DNA of 64,000 bases from Priestia megaterium (GCA_008180335.1 VTEF01000001.1:436636-500635); one strand, 5' to 3'; numbered from the stretch's first letter, positions 1-10,175 are shown. Notes: a model not told the origin generated them from the sequence alone. Translations and numbers: made by a program.

Positions 1-482
1 CGATGAGGCGATCTCTTTGCAGTATCAATGGAAGAAACAACTACATCGCATTGTTCCCATACATAGGATTTTCGCTGCGGAACAGCCGGAATATAAAATT
101 TTTGGTTTAATTCCATTGTCCATTGGGATACAAGGGAAGCTGGCACAAGAATTAAGACTTTTTTTACAAGCCCTCGAATCATGTATTCTTTTAAAATTAA
201 GCCTGCTTCAATCGTTTTTCCTAGCCCCACCTCATCTGCTAAAATGGCTTTTCCATTCATTTCTTCAACGACTTGTTTTGCGACTTCTAATTGATGCGGC
301 AAAGGTGTTAAATCGGCTAAATAGTGAGGAGTTTGCAAACCTTCAAATTCTGATATAAGCGTTTTCTCTTCAATTTCATAAGCAAGCTTATACAGTTCCC
401 AATCAGACCAGGCTCCATCTTGCTCAAGTTTATCTAAAAAGGTAGACTCCCATGTTTCGTCAATGTTCATCTTTACTTTCAT
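1..482 (-). CDS. yqhH: SNF2-family helicase, N-terminal part (cut by window edge)
   Basis: Leftward gene starting at the ATG complementary to 480-482, behind a GAAAGGAGC ribosome site; it runs off the left edge, so only about 160 N-terminal residues are visible. The translation contains a Walker A motif in the form DEVGLGKT followed by EAGLILKEY, then LILVPASLVSQW (motif Ia), which is the standard start of an SNF2/RapA-like ATP-dependent DNA or RNA translocase. Its position next to gcvT, in divergent orientation, matches yqhH of B. subtilis. Family assignment is strong; the biological substrate cannot be told from the sequence. Confidence 0.85.
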   Translation of the reverse strand, partial: MKVKMNIDETWESTFLDKLEQDGAWSDWELYKLAYEIEEKTLISEFEGLQTPHYLADLTPLPHQLEVAKQVVEEMNGKAILADEVGLGKTIEAGLILKEYMIRGLVKKVLILVPASLVSQWTMELNQKFYIPAVPQRKSYVWEQCDVVVSSIDTAKRSPH

Positions 483-659
483 TATAAATATGCTCCTTTC
501 TTAAAAGTTTTTATTGAACTACTGCACAGAATCATGTAGGATGAAAATGTAATTTAGAAAATTTGAAATAGAGAATAGATTATAACTTTGTTGACTATTT
601 CGTTAATAAAGATAGATGTATTATAGTTTTTTAGTAGTATGCCCATATTTATGAACTTT

Positions 660-850
660 ATAGAGGCGAATGACGACAAGGGGAGAGACTACTTCAATGT
701 AGCGCCGAAGGAGCAAGCGATAAAATGTGAATCTCTCAGGCAAAAAGACTCTTGTTTGACGCAGCTCTGGAGAGTGTCTATACATATAGACCACCCACGA
801 GGCAACCCTATTAGACGGTGAATAGGTAAACTTTCAGGTGAAAAGGACAG
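660..850 (+). promoter_or_regulatory. Tandem glycine riboswitch (gcvT leader)
   Basis: Two consecutive aptamer-like modules are visible. The first has GGGGAGAGAC near 679, the GCGCCGAAGGAGCAA core near 701 and the closing AATCTCTCAGGCAAAA near 730. The second has CTCTGGAGAG near 765, CACGAGGCAACCC near 795 and TTTCAGGTGAAAAGGACAG near 831. This is the usual two-aptamer glycine riboswitch of Bacillales, placed directly before gcvT. The terminator that follows starts inside the end of the second module, so glycine binding would be expected to permit transcription of the cleavage operon. Confidence 0.95.
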
Positions 851-891
851 AGACTTCCTACTAGCATGTAGGTAGCACTCTGTCCTTTTTT
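841..891 (+). terminator. Riboswitch expression-platform terminator
   Basis: AAAAGGACAGAG pairs with CTCTGTCCTTTT, with an inner CCTAC/GTAGG stem and a T-run at 886-891. The left arm overlaps the 3' strand of the second glycine aptamer, so aptamer folding and terminator folding are mutually exclusive. Confidence 0.9.
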
Positions 892-967
892 ATGTGCAAA
901 AGCAGATACAAACGTCAGTGTTCCCCACACTGAACAAAGCAAATCGGATTAAGAGGAGGTCTTCTAA

Positions 968-2056
968 ATGACTGATTTAAACAAAACACCGCTTTACGAT
1001 ACGTATAAACAATACGGTGGAAAGATTATTGATTTTGGTGGCTGGGCCCTTCCTGTACAGTTTTCTTCTATTAAAGAAGAGCATGAAGCAGTTCGTACAA
1101 AAGCAGGTCTTTTTGACGTTTCTCATATGGGAGAAATGGATGTGAAAGGTTCAGGTAGTTTAGCATTTTTACAAAAAGTAATGACGAACGATGTTTCTTT
1201 ATTAACAGATGGAAAAGCTCAATATACAGCGATGTGTTATGAAGATGGTGGAACTGTAGATGACCTGTTAATTTATAAAAAAGCTGAGAATGATTATTTA
1301 TTGGTAGTGAATGCTGCGAATATTGAAAAAGATTTTGATTGGTTAGCTGCTCATCAATTCGGTGATGTAGAATTAATCAATCGTTCCAATGACATTGCTC
1401 AACTCGCTTTACAAGGTCCATTATCGCAAAGAGTTTTACAGCCGTTAACGTCAGAAAATTTAGAAGGTATTAAGCCATTTACATTTAAGGACGGTGTAAC
1501 AGTGGCAGGTGTTCGTGTACTTGTTTCACGGACGGGTTATACGGGTGAAGATGGATTTGAAATTTATTGTGATGCTAAAGACGTGGTGACCGTGTGGGAG
1601 AAAATTTTAGAAAATAATGATGTTATTCCTTGTGGACTTGGTGCTCGAGATACGCTCCGTTTTGAAGCAACACTAGCATTGTATGGACAAGAACTATCTA
1701 AAACGATTACTCCGATTGAAGCGCGCATTGGATTTGCAGTTAAAACAAACAAAGATGATTTTATTGGCAAAGAGGTATTAAAAGTACAGCGTGAAAATGG
1801 GCCTTCTCGCAAATTAGTTGGCATTGAAATGATAGATAAAGGGATTCCAAGACACGGATATGAAGTGTTTAAAGCAGAAGAACAAATTGGTTTTGTAACA
1901 ACAGGTACACAATCACCAACATTAAAGAAAAATATTGGGCTAGCACTTCTTCAAGCAGAGTATGCAGAAGTTGGCACAGAAGTTGACGTGCAAATCCGTC
2001 AGAAGCGTTTAAAAGCACGTGTCGTCCCAACCCCTTTTTATAAACGTTCAAATTAA
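968..2056 (+). CDS. gcvT: Glycine cleavage system T protein (aminomethyltransferase)
   Basis: 362-residue protein beginning [19 protein letters not shown], preceded by AAGAGGAGG. It transfers the methylene group from the aminomethyl-lipoyl H protein to tetrahydrofolate, releasing ammonia. The fold signatures are clear: GGWALPVQF near the N terminus, FDVSHMGEM around residue 50, [15 protein letters not shown] around 180, and the C-terminal barrel domain ending PTPFYKRSN. First gene of the riboswitch-controlled operon; gcvPA follows after 32 bases. Length is typical for the family. The lipoate-bearing GcvH is not in this window, as in B. subtilis where gcvH lies elsewhere. Confidence 0.97.
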   Translation: MTDLNKTPLYDTYKQYGGKIIDFGGWALPVQFSSIKEEHEAVRTKAGLFDVSHMGEMDVKGSGSLAFLQKVMTNDVSLLTDGKAQYTAMCYEDGGTVDDLLIYKKAENDYLLVVNAANIEKDFDWLAAHQFGDVELINRSNDIAQLALQGPLSQRVLQPLTSENLEGIKPFTFKDGVTVAGVRVLVSRTGYTGEDGFEIYCDAKDVVTVWEKILENNDVIPCGLGARDTLRFEATLALYGQELSKTITPIEARIGFAVKTNKDDFIGKEVLKVQRENGPSRKLVGIEMIDKGIPRHGYEVFKAEEQIGFVTTGTQSPTLKKNIGLALLQAEYAEVGTEVDVQIRQKRLKARVVPTPFYKRSN

Positions 2057-2088
2057 AGGTTGTGTAAATAGGAGAGGAGCAATGTAGA

Positions 2089-3435
2089 ATGGTACATCGT
2101 TATTTACCAATGACAGAAGAAGATCAAAAAGAAATGTTAGCTAAAATTGGCGTCAACTCAGTAGATGAATTATTTTCTGATATTCCAGAAAGTGTTCGTT
2201 TTCAAGGAGAATATAACATTAAAAAAGCTGCATCCGAATCGCAACTTGTAAAGGAATTGACACAACTAGCAGGTAAGAATGCAAATGTAAAAGAGTATAC
2301 GTCTTTTTTAGGAGCAGGTGTGTACGATCACTATATGCCGGTTATTGTCGATCATGTTATCTCACGCTCTGAATTTTATACAGCTTATACACCGTACCAG
2401 CCCGAGATTTCACAAGGGGAACTTCAAGCTATTTTTGAATTTCAAACTATGATTTGTGAACTAACCGGAATGGATGTAGCAAACTCATCAATGTATGATG
2501 GAGGAACTGCTCTTGCAGAAGCAGCGATGTTGAGTGCAGGCCAAACGAGAAAGAAAAAAGTGCTTGTTTCAGCTGCTGTTCATCCAGAATCACGCGATGT
2601 GTTAAAAACATACGCTGCTGGCCAGTACATTGAAGTTATCGAAATTCCGACTGAAAATGGCGTGACAAGCATCACTGCATTAGCAGAAAAAATGGATGAT
2701 GATGTAGCAGCTGTAATTGTGCAATATCCAAACTTCTTTGGTCAAGTGGAACCGTTAAAAGAAATTGAAAAAGTGGCTCATCAAGGGAAGGGAATGTTTG
2801 TTGTATCAAGTAATCCATTATCGCTGGGTATCCTAACACCTCCAGGCCAATTCGGTGCTGATATTGTCGTAGGAGATGCGCAACCATTTGGAATTCCAAC
2901 ACAGTTTGGCGGCCCTCACTGCGGATATTTTGCAACTACAGCAAAATTAATGCGCAAAATTCCAGGTCGTCTCGTTGGTCAAACCGTTGATGAAAATGGA
3001 AAGCGAGGATTTGTTTTAACGCTTCAAGCGCGTGAGCAGCATATCCGCCGTGATAAAGCAACATCAAATATTTGTTCAAATCAAGCATTAAATGCATTAG
3101 CGGCTTCTGTTGCCATGACAGCATTAGGAAAACAAGGTGTCAAAGAAATGGCGCTTCAAAATCTTTCTAAAGCTCATTATGCATATCAAGCATTAAAAAA
3201 TAAAGGAATTCCTGTTGTGTTTGAAGGATCTTTCTTTAATGAAATTGTCGTAAAGCTTCCACTTTCAATTAAGCGAGTAAATGAGCAGCTGTTATCACGC
3301 CAAATGATTGGTGGCTATGATTTAGGACGTGATTATACAGAACTTGAAAATCATATGTTGCTTGCGTTTACAGAACTCCGTACAAAAGAGGAAATTGATC
3401 AACTTGTGAATGAATTGGGGGATCTTTATGCTTAA
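2089..3435 (+). CDS. gcvPA: Glycine decarboxylase P protein, subunit 1
   Basis: 448 residues, beginning [17 protein letters not shown] behind GGAGAGGAGC. It is the N-terminal half of the split PLP-dependent glycine dehydrogenase used by Firmicutes; it pairs with GcvPB to decarboxylate glycine and load the aminomethyl group on GcvH. Visible family motifs include [25 protein letters not shown] and [11 protein letters not shown]. The stop codon overlaps the start of gcvPB by eight bases, which suggests translational coupling and one-to-one synthesis. Confidence 0.97.
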   Translation: MVHRYLPMTEEDQKEMLAKIGVNSVDELFSDIPESVRFQGEYNIKKAASESQLVKELTQLAGKNANVKEYTSFLGAGVYDHYMPVIVDHVISRSEFYTAYTPYQPEISQGELQAIFEFQTMICELTGMDVANSSMYDGGTALAEAAMLSAGQTRKKKVLVSAAVHPESRDVLKTYAAGQYIEVIEIPTENGVTSITALAEKMDDDVAAVIVQYPNFFGQVEPLKEIEKVAHQGKGMFVVSSNPLSLGILTPPGQFGADIVVGDAQPFGIPTQFGGPHCGYFATTAKLMRKIPGRLVGQTVDENGKRGFVLTLQAREQHIRRDKATSNICSNQALNALAASVAMTALGKQGVKEMALQNLSKAHYAYQALKNKGIPVVFEGSFFNEIVVKLPLSIKRVNEQLLSRQMIGGYDLGRDYTELENHMLLAFTELRTKEEIDQLVNELGDLYA

Positions 3436-4888
3436 TCAAAATCAATCACTTATTTTTGAAGTTAGTAAAAAAGGAAGAATTGGCTATTCTTTACCTGAAT
3501 TAGACGTACCGGCAGTAGACCTAGAAGCTGTGTTACCAGCCGAGTATATTCGCACAGAATCGTCTGAATTACCGGAAGTATCTGAGCTTGATATTATGCG
3601 GCATTATACAGCACTATCAAAACGTAACCATGGTGTAGATTCAGGGTTTTATCCACTCGGCTCTTGTACAATGAAATATAATCCGAAAATAAATGAACAA
3701 ACAGCCCGCATACCAGGATTTGCTCACATCCATCCATTACAAGATGAACAAACTGTACAAGGTGCTTTAGAGCTTATGTATGATTTGCAAGAGCATTTAA
3801 CAGAGATCACGGGCATGGATGAAGTAACACTTCAACCAGCAGCCGGAGCTCATGGCGAGTGGACAGGGTTAATGATGATTCGTGCTTATCATGAAGCAAA
3901 TGGTGACAGCAATCGAACAAAAGTAATTGTACCCGATTCAGCGCATGGTACAAATCCAGCCTCTGCTACGGTAGCTGGGTTTGAAACAGTGACGGTTAAA
4001 TCAAATGACAAAGGATTAGTAGATTTGGAAGATTTACGCCGAGTTGTTGGTTCAGACACAGCAGCGCTTATGTTAACCAACCCGAATACAATTGGCTTAT
4101 TTGAAGAAAATATCCTTGAAATGGCAGAGATTGTGCATGTAGCAGGAGGAAAATTATATTATGACGGGGCCAATTTAAATGCTGTATTAAGCAAGGCCCG
4201 CCCAGGTGACATGGGGTTTGATGTGGTTCATTTAAATCTTCATAAAACATTTACAGGCCCGCACGGTGGTGGAGGACCAGGTTCAGGTCCAGTAGGAGTC
4301 AAAGCTGATTTAATCCCCTTCTTGCCAAAGCCGGTTCTCATCAAAACAGAGCAAGGATTTCAGTTTGACTACAATCGTCCTCAATCAATCGGCCGCGTGA
4401 AGCCTTTTTACGGAAACTTTGGGATTAATGTTCGTGCATACACATACATTCGCTCAATGGGGCCAGATGGATTGAAAGCTGTGACAGAAAATGCTGTATT
4501 AAATGCAAATTATATGATGAGACGTCTAGCAGAGCATTATGACTTACCGTTTGATCGCCATTGTAAACATGAGTTTGTTTTATCAGGCAAGCGTCAGAAG
4601 AAATTAGGTGTACGCACGCTTGATATTGCGAAACGTTTATTAGATTTTGGTTATCATCCGCCAACGATCTATTTCCCATTAATTGTGGAAGAGTGCATGA
4701 TGATTGAACCGACAGAAACAGAGTCAAAAGAAACATTAGATGCGTTTATTGATGCGATGATTCAAATTGCAAAAGAAGCAGAAGAAACACCAGAAGTTGT
4801 TCAAGAAGCCCCTCATACAACAGTTGTGAAACGGTTAGATGAAACGTTAGCAGCTCGTAAGCCTGTGCTGCGTTATCAAAAAGCATGA
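3428..4888 (+). CDS. gcvPB: Glycine decarboxylase P protein, subunit 2
   Basis: 486 residues from the ATG at 3428, chosen over an in-frame ATG at 3410 because GGGGGATC lies just upstream and the product then starts [14 protein letters not shown] as in homologues. The subunit carries the PLP lysine in [20 protein letters not shown] (about K273), the HGTNPASA phosphate-binding stretch and a C-terminal [12 protein letters not shown] segment. It overlaps gcvPA by eight bases. Last gene of the gcv operon, followed by a hairpin shared with the convergent rhodanese gene. Confidence 0.97.
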   Translation: MLNQNQSLIFEVSKKGRIGYSLPELDVPAVDLEAVLPAEYIRTESSELPEVSELDIMRHYTALSKRNHGVDSGFYPLGSCTMKYNPKINEQTARIPGFAHIHPLQDEQTVQGALELMYDLQEHLTEITGMDEVTLQPAAGAHGEWTGLMMIRAYHEANGDSNRTKVIVPDSAHGTNPASATVAGFETVTVKSNDKGLVDLEDLRRVVGSDTAALMLTNPNTIGLFEENILEMAEIVHVAGGKLYYDGANLNAVLSKARPGDMGFDVVHLNLHKTFTGPHGGGGPGSGPVGVKADLIPFLPKPVLIKTEQGFQFDYNRPQSIGRVKPFYGNFGINVRAYTYIRSMGPDGLKAVTENAVLNANYMMRRLAEHYDLPFDRHCKHEFVLSGKRQKKLGVRTLDIAKRLLDFGYHPPTIYFPLIVEECMMIEPTETESKETLDAFIDAMIQIAKEAEETPEVVQEAPHTTVVKRLDETLAARKPVLRYQKA

Positions 4889-4931
4889 CATAATAAAAAA
4901 ACCTCGCTTAAATACGCGAGGGGAGTGTGTG

Positions 4932-4973
4932 AATAACGTCAAGTTTCGAGAACTTGGCGTTATTTGTTTTTTG
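4932..4973. terminator. Bidirectional terminator between gcvPB and yqhL
   Basis: AATAACGTCAAGTT pairs with AACTTGGCGTTATT around a CGAG loop, followed by a T-rich run. A smaller GC hairpin, CCTCGC/GCGAGG, lies at 4902-4921. The right arm of the main hairpin overlaps the last codons and stop of the leftward gene yqhL. Confidence 0.8.
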
Positions 4974-5337
4974 TTTTAACTTTTCCGTTCCAAGTTTTAA
5001 AGCCGCCTTTTAAGTCGTATATATCTTTTATACCATTACGGCGTAAAATTTGTGCAGCACGGCCTGTACGCATTCCACTTTGACAGTAAAGATAAACAGG
5101 CTGATCTTTGCGGAATTCTTTAATACGCATACGGAATTGCGATAGAGGAATATTTCTTGCTCCTAAAATATGTCCGTTTTCAAATTCGTTCGGTTCACGA
5201 ATATCAATTAATTGTGCTTTGCGGTAACCGCTGCGGAACTCTTCTTCCGTTAACGTTTTCATAATGCGGCGTTGATAGAAAAACATCACCAAAGAGTAGA
5301 TGATAATGGCAGCAATTACAATGATTAGTGTCATCAT
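4960..5337 (-). CDS. yqhL: Membrane-anchored rhodanese-like protein
   Basis: About 125 residues. The ATG complementary to 5335-5337 has GAAAGGAAG at good spacing; an upstream in-frame TTG would place that ribosome site inside the gene. One N-terminal membrane helix (MMTLIIVIAAIIIYSLVMFF) is followed by a single rhodanese domain with the IDIREPNEFENGHI motif and the active-site loop CQSGMRTG, whose Cys would carry a persulfide. Such proteins are thought to handle sulfur transfer at the membrane; the precise acceptor is unknown. Convergent with the gcv operon. Confidence 0.9.
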   Translation of the reverse strand: MMTLIIVIAAIIIYSLVMFFYQRRIMKTLTEEEFRSGYRKAQLIDIREPNEFENGHILGARNIPLSQFRMRIKEFRKDQPVYLYCQSGMRTGRAAQILRRNGIKDIYDLKGGFKTWNGKVKTKNK

Positions 5338-5596
5338 GTTGTTTCTTCCTTTCTTCGACAAAATCGATAATTCTATTATATAAGTGAATGAAATTAGAAG
5401 TAAAGTGATTCTTCTTTGATTCAGTTGCTTTTATAGACGAATTCGCCTCTATGAGAAGATATTTCCATTCTCTTAAACATCATTTTATACGACACTTTTC
5501 TTTTCCTTATCCATATCTTTTGGTAGACTAAAAAACAGATTATAGTTTGTAACCGGTAGAATTTTATATTTTATTACATAGTTGAGGATGAGGAAA

Positions 5597-6430
5597 ATGC
5601 AAGAAAAGTGGAGATTCATTGATTCTAAAAACCGTTCACCATATTATAATATGGCGTTAGATGAAGCGCTTCTTGAGTGGCATAGTGAGGGTGAAATTCC
5701 GCCAACGATTCGATTTTACGGTTGGAACCCTCCTACTCTATCAATTGGATATTTTCAAAAAGCAGAAAAAGAAATTGATTTTGATAAAGTGAATGAGTTA
5801 GGGTTAGGTTTTGTTCGCCGCCCTACAGGTGGACGCGGTGTGTTACATGATGAAGAATTAACGTACAGCGTTATTGTATCAGAAGACCACCCTGATATGC
5901 CTAAAACAGTGACAGAGGCGTACCGTGTGATTTCAGAAGGTTTATTAGAAGGTTTTCGGTTATTGGGATTAGAAGCTTATTTTGCAATTCCTAGAACGGA
6001 AGAAGAAAAGAATAGCTTAAAAAATCCCCGCTCTTCCGTTTGCTTCGATGCCCCTTCTTGGTATGAGCTCGTTGTTGAAGGACGCAAAATTGTAGGAAGC
6101 GCGCAAACGCGTCAAAAAGGCGTTATTTTACAACATGGTTCGATTTTATTGGAAATAGATGAAGATAAGCTATTTAGCGTATTTAAATACCCAAATGATC
6201 GCGTAAAAGAAAGAATGCAGCGAGCGTTTCGTTCAAAAGCAGTTGCTATTAATGCGATTGCTGGACGGAAAATCGAAATAAATGAAGCAAAAGAAGCCTT
6301 TTACATGGGTTTTTCGAAAGCCTTGAATATTGATTTAGAACCTTATACATTAACTAATGAAGAAGAGGCATACGTTGAAGCGCTAGCAGAGAAAAAATAT
6401 GCATCAGATGAATGGAATTTTAGAAGATAA
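5597..6430 (+). CDS. lipM: Octanoyl-[GcvH]:protein N-octanoyltransferase / octanoyltransferase LipM
   Basis: 277 residues from ATG 5597 ([15 protein letters not shown]); upstream TTG 5582 and ATG 5588 also are in frame, but GAGGATGAGG is best spaced for 5597. It moves octanoate from acyl carrier protein to GcvH, the first step of lipoyl assembly in Bacillus. The BPL/LplA fold is seen in [16 protein letters not shown] and in [12 protein letters not shown], where the Cys at about 149 is the expected acyl-thioester nucleophile, plus GRKIVGSAQ. Its place beside gcv genes fits a role in lipoylating the glycine-cleavage H protein and the bkd complex. Confidence 0.95.
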   Translation: MQEKWRFIDSKNRSPYYNMALDEALLEWHSEGEIPPTIRFYGWNPPTLSIGYFQKAEKEIDFDKVNELGLGFVRRPTGGRGVLHDEELTYSVIVSEDHPDMPKTVTEAYRVISEGLLEGFRLLGLEAYFAIPRTEEEKNSLKNPRSSVCFDAPSWYELVVEGRKIVGSAQTRQKGVILQHGSILLEIDEDKLFSVFKYPNDRVKERMQRAFRSKAVAINAIAGRKIEINEAKEAFYMGFSKALNIDLEPYTLTNEEEAYVEALAEKKYASDEWNFRR

Positions 6431-6467
6431 AGAGTTGTTTCAATAACGAATTGTAAGAGGAATCACA

Positions 6468-6498
6468 ACAGTGCAGCTAGGAAAAGTTGCACTGTTTC
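6468..6498 (+). terminator. Hairpin after lipM
   Basis: ACAGTGCAGCT pairs with AGTTGCACTGT (one G-U) around a short A-rich loop, followed by only three T residues. It may be a weak terminator for lipM. Confidence 0.45.
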
Positions 6499-6588
6499 AT
6501 GATGAGTTTAATTGAAACATGCAAAATAAATAGAGGCGTTCGTTATGAAAAGTCAAACACTTTTTTTGACGAAAAAAAAATATTTCGC

Positions 6589-6619
6589 TTGACATCAAAC
6601 TACATATAGGCGGTAGTGT
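6589..6619 (+). promoter_or_regulatory. Candidate sigma-A promoter of nrdJ
   Basis: TTGACA at 6589-6594 is a perfect -35. The best -10 in range, TAGTGT at 6614-6619, is poor and 19 bases away, so the exact start is uncertain. The first NrdR-like box lies between the two elements. Confidence 0.4.
6597..6612 (+). promoter_or_regulatory. NrdR box 1 upstream of nrdJ
   Basis: CTACATATAG core centred at 6604.5 matches 11 of 16 positions of the NrdR consensus ACACTATATATAGTGT. It lies just downstream of a TTGACA hexamer, where a bound repressor would block polymerase. The centre is exactly 32 bp from box 2, the three-turn spacing typical of paired NrdR sites. Confidence 0.7.
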
Positions 6620-6628
6620 TCTTGTTAA

Positions 6629-6644
6629 ATACTATATATTGAAT
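6629..6644 (+). promoter_or_regulatory. NrdR box 2 upstream of nrdJ
   Basis: ATACTATATATTGAAT, centred at 6636.5, matches about 12 of 16 positions of the NrdR consensus. Together with box 1 it forms a pair on the same DNA face before a ribonucleotide reductase gene, the normal NrdR context. Confidence 0.75.
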
Positions 6645-6756
6645 TTGTGCGAGCTGTATGGTAAGTTATTGATAGTTGATTTGATGGTTTTTTACCAGAT
6701 TAAGGTAAAGAATGAGTGGAGTTTGAGAGTGTAGGATTCGTAAGGGAGTTGTCAGA

Positions 6757-9312
6757 ATGACTGTTGTGTTAAATCAAAAAGTGAATATGAATATTGAAAA
6801 GCTGAATCAAGATATTGAACGCTTTCCACAAGTACATCCAATAACACCGGATATGAAGCTTACTCATAAAGGTGTATCAAGGCTCGTAATGTTAGATCGT
6901 TATGCATTTAAAGATACAGAGAAACTAACTTTATCAAAAGGAGATTTCGTCGTTTTAACGGTAAAGGAAGATCCGAAGTTTCCAGCACGAGGGCTTGGGT
7001 ATGTGGAAAGCATTAATTTTGAGCAAAAAACAGCGATGGTGAAAGTAGAAGAAGAATTTCGCGGAGCACTATCTCCAGAAGAGGCAGAAAGCGGAGTTGT
7101 CAGCAGGTCACTAGACGTGATTGAAAAGCCGCTTGAAATCTTTTATGAACAAATTGCCAAGCGTAATGCAACAGGACTTGCTTCAGTCGAAAAGACAGAA
7201 GCAAAACGTCAAGAATGGTTTGAGAAATTTTATCAAGAACTAGTCCAGTTAAACTTTGTACCGGCAGGTCGTGTTCTATACGGCGCAGGTGCAGATACAG
7301 ATGTAACGTATTTCAATTGTTATGTAATGCCATATGTAAAAGATTCACGCGAAGGCATTTCAGAGCATCGCAAACAAGTTATGGAGATTATGAGCCGAGG
7401 CGGTGGCGTTGGTACGAACGGTTCAACACTTCGTCCGCGCAACACATTAGCGCGTGGTGTCAACGGTAAATCATCAGGGTCTGTTTCTTGGTTAGATGAC
7501 ATTGCAAAATTGACGCATCTTGTCGAACAAGGCGGATCACGCCGCGGGGCACAAATGATTATGCTTGCGGACTGGCATCCTGATATTGTGGAGTTTATTA
7601 TTTCAAAAATGCAAAATCCTCGCATTTTACGTTTCTTGATTGAAAATACAAATGACGAAATGATAAAAAAACATGCACAAGATAAACTGAAATTCACACC
7701 ATTAACAGCATCAGAAGAAGCAATGTACCAAGGAATTATTAACTATAAGCAGATTCCTGGGCTTGGTGGATTCAGTGAGAACATTATTAAAGATGCAGAA
7801 GAAAAATTACAAACTGGCGGCACATACAGTGTTCATAACTCTGAGTTTTTAACAGGTGCGAATATTTCCGTTTGTTTAACGAAAGAATTTATGGACGCAG
7901 TTGAAAATGACGGCGAATATGAACTTCGCTTCCCGGATGTAGAAGGTTATTCAAAAGAAGAAATGGCAAACTACAATGAAAACTGGCATGAAGTAGGTGA
8001 CGTACGTCAGTGGGAAAAACAAGGAAATAAGGTTCGCACATATCGCAAAATGCGTGCAAGAGAGTTATGGAATTTAATTAATATTTGTGCGACGTACTCA
8101 GCTGAGCCAGGTATTTTCTTCTTCGATAATGCCAATGACATGACAAATGCCCAAGCGTATGGTCAACATGTTGTGGCGACAAATCCATGTGGTGAACAGC
8201 CGCTAGCACCGTTTTCTGTTTGTAACTTAGCGGCTGTGAATTTAGCAGAGATGGCCAATAAAGAGACAAAAATAGTTGATTTTGATAAATTAAAACAAAC
8301 AGTAGAAGTTGGCGTACGCATGCAAGATAACGTCATTGATGCAACTCCATATTTCTTAGAAGAAAATAAAAAGCAAGCCCTAGGTGAACGCCGAGTTGGT
8401 TTAGGTGTAATGGGATTGCATGACCTTCTCATTTATTGTGAAGCAGAGTATGGTTCAGAAGAAGGAAACAAGTTGGTTGATCAAGTATTTGAAACGATTG
8501 CTACAACAGCTTATCGTGCATCTGTAGAACTCGGAAAAGAAAAAGGAAGCTTCCCATTTTTAATCGGGACTACAAATCAAGAAACAGCACGTTTACGCGA
8601 AGCTTTTACAAATACAGGATTCATGCAAAAAATGCCTGCAGACATCCGAGAAAGCATTAAAGAAACCGGAATTCGTAACTCACACTTACTAACAGTAGCT
8701 CCAACAGGCAGCACAGGAACGATGGTGGGCGTATCAACTGGACTTGAGCCTTATTTCTCATTCTCATACTTCCGTAGCGGTCGATTAGGCAAGTTCATTG
8801 AAGTAAAAGCAGATATCGTTCAAGAATATCTAGATCAGCATCCAGAGGCAGATCCAAATCATTTACCTAGTTGGTTTATTTCAGCGATGGAATTAGCACC
8901 AGAAGCACATGCTGATGTTCAGTGTATCATTCAGCGCTGGATTGATAGTTCGATTAGTAAAACGGTTAACGCACCACGTGGTTATACAGTAGAGCAAGTA
9001 CAAAAAGTGTACGAGCGTCTGTATAAAGGCGGAGCAAAAGGTGGTACAGTGTACGTTGATGGAAGCCGTGATGCTCAAGTATTAACGCTAAAAGCAGAAG
9101 AAAATACATTTGAAGAAGTACAAACAGAAAAAGAAATAACAAAACCACACGTTGTATTAGTAGACACAATTAATGAAGTTCGCTCAACAGATGTAACCAT
9201 TGGTTCTGAAGTAGGAAATACATGCCCAGTATGTCGTCAAGGTACAGTTGAAGAAATGGGTGGATGTAACACATGTACAAATTGTGGGGCACAATTAAAG
9301 TGTGGTTTGTAA
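6757..9312 (+). CDS. nrdJ: Adenosylcobalamin-dependent (class II) ribonucleotide reductase
   Basis: 851 residues. It reduces ribonucleotides to deoxyribonucleotides using a radical generated from coenzyme B12, needing no oxygen. The active-site signature NPCGEQPLAPFSVC is present: N476, C478 (thiyl radical) and E480, with C489 and the Cys of YFNCYVMPY (C188) as the expected redox pair; the spacing C478 to C489 equals that of the T. maritima enzyme. The phosphate-binding PTGSTGTMVGVSTGLEP loop follows near 650. A C-terminal cysteine cluster (CPVC..CNTCTNC, about 824-843) is the usual thiol-shuttling tail. No adenosyltransferase or cobalamin riboswitch is near; two NrdR-like boxes precede it. 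Confidence 0.95.
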   Translation: MTVVLNQKVNMNIEKLNQDIERFPQVHPITPDMKLTHKGVSRLVMLDRYAFKDTEKLTLSKGDFVVLTVKEDPKFPARGLGYVESINFEQKTAMVKVEEEFRGALSPEEAESGVVSRSLDVIEKPLEIFYEQIAKRNATGLASVEKTEAKRQEWFEKFYQELVQLNFVPAGRVLYGAGADTDVTYFNCYVMPYVKDSREGISEHRKQVMEIMSRGGGVGTNGSTLRPRNTLARGVNGKSSGSVSWLDDIAKLTHLVEQGGSRRGAQMIMLADWHPDIVEFIISKMQNPRILRFLIENTNDEMIKKHAQDKLKFTPLTASEEAMYQGIINYKQIPGLGGFSENIIKDAEEKLQTGGTYSVHNSEFLTGANISVCLTKEFMDAVENDGEYELRFPDVEGYSKEEMANYNENWHEVGDVRQWEKQGNKVRTYRKMRARELWNLINICATYSAEPGIFFFDNANDMTNAQAYGQHVVATNPCGEQPLAPFSVCNLAAVNLAEMANKETKIVDFDKLKQTVEVGVRMQDNVIDATPYFLEENKKQALGERRVGLGVMGLHDLLIYCEAEYGSEEGNKLVDQVFETIATTAYRASVELGKEKGSFPFLIGTTNQETARLREAFTNTGFMQKMPADIRESIKETGIRNSHLLTVAPTGSTGTMVGVSTGLEPYFSFSYFRSGRLGKFIEVKADIVQEYLDQHPEADPNHLPSWFISAMELAPEAHADVQCIIQRWIDSSISKTVNAPRGYTVEQVQKVYERLYKGGAKGGTVYVDGSRDAQVLTLKAEENTFEEVQTEKEITKPHVVLVDTINEVRSTDVTIGSEVGNTCPVCRQGTVEEMGGCNTCTNCGAQLKCGL

Positions 9313-9319
9313 GAGAACA

Positions 9320-9353
9320 AATAAAAGCTGACTCAACTGAGTCAGCTTTTATT
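9320..9353 (+). terminator. Terminator after nrdJ
   Basis: AATAAAAGCTGACTCA pairs almost perfectly with TGAGTCAGCTTTTATT; strong stem with A/T tails on both sides. Confidence 0.85.
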
Positions 9354-9618
9354 GTGAGCGAATAGATAAAACAGCTTGTGCTAACCTGAATAACTAGGAA
9401 GTTTTCTTGTATTTGACAAGTTGATATAGTATGATTTAAAATGAATGTCTTTTATAAAGATAAGTAGATGATACCGCTTTATCGTTAACCTATAATGATA
9501 TAAGTAAAAATATCACATATAGTCATATTTTTTAGGAAATATGCGAACAATGTTAATTCATTGACATTTCATTATTTTAGTATCTAAATACATAATAATA
9601 TTTATTGGGGGAGATTTC
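9354..9618 (+). other. AT-rich spacer between nrdJ and mntR
   Basis: No ORF or RNA structure is seen. TTGACA hexamers occur at 9413-9418 and 9561-9566, the latter about 55 bases before mntR, but neither has a convincing -10 at 17 bases. A promoter for mntR must be here; its exact position cannot be fixed by eye. Confidence 0.35.
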
Positions 9619-10047
9619 ATGCCTACGCCAAGTATGGAAGATTATATTGAACAAATCTATATGCTGATTGAAGATAAAGGATATGCTCGAGTATCTGATA
9701 TAGCTGATGCCTTGGCTGTTCACCCCTCATCGGTCACTAAGATGGTACAAAAACTTGATAAAGATGAATACTTAATTTATGAAAAATATCGAGGCCTTGT
9801 TTTGACACCGAAAGGTCAAAAAATCGGTAAGCGGCTCGTATATCGCCATGAATTATTAGAGCAACTATTACGTATTATTGGTGTAGATGAAAAGAACATC
9901 TATAATGATGTGGAAGGAATTGAGCATCATTTAAGTTGGAATTCAATTGATCGCATCGGTGATCTTGTCCAATATTTTGAAGAAAATCGTCAGCGTATTC
10001 AGGACCTGCGGAATGTTCAAAAGCGCAACGAAGAACAAACATTATAA
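9619..10047 (+). CDS. mntR: Manganese-responsive transcriptional regulator MntR
   Basis: 142 residues, start ATG behind GGGGGAG. DtxR-family repressor that senses Mn(II) and turns off manganese import genes. All metal ligands known from B. subtilis MntR are in the same positions: D8, E11, H77, E99, E102 and H103. The winged helix-turn-helix covers about residues 20-65 ([21 protein letters not shown]) and the rest is the dimerisation domain, with no SH3 domain, as usual for MntR. It is a single-gene unit ended by a strong terminator. Confidence 0.97.
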   Translation: MPTPSMEDYIEQIYMLIEDKGYARVSDIADALAVHPSSVTKMVQKLDKDEYLIYEKYRGLVLTPKGQKIGKRLVYRHELLEQLLRIIGVDEKNIYNDVEGIEHHLSWNSIDRIGDLVQYFEENRQRIQDLRNVQKRNEEQTL

Positions 10048-10124
10048 AGTGAACCTTCAATTAACGGAAAGTCATCCTTTACTGATTGCTAGTTGAAGCG
10101 GAATACAATAAGTATCAGCGGAGT

Positions 10125-10175
10125 ACCAAAAAGCCATTTACAATAGTCATTTTGTAAATGGCTTTTTGGTTTTTA
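10125..10175 (+). terminator. Terminator after mntR
   Basis: Long perfect stem: ACCAAAAAGCCATTTACAA pairs with TTGTAAATGGCTTTTTGGT around a six-base loop, then a T-run. Confidence 0.92.

Noticed and set aside
17-358. Rightward 113-codon frame at the left edge
   Set aside because: It is the complement of the SNF2 helicase coding strand, whose motifs read clearly on the minus strand.
639-821. 60-codon ORF in the gcvT leader
   Set aside because: It lies within the glycine riboswitch; the RNA motifs explain the sequence.
6431-6756. Cobalamin riboswitch before nrdJ
   Set aside because: No B12-box (GCCACTG-like) or matching fold was found; the region is explained by NrdR-like boxes and a promoter.
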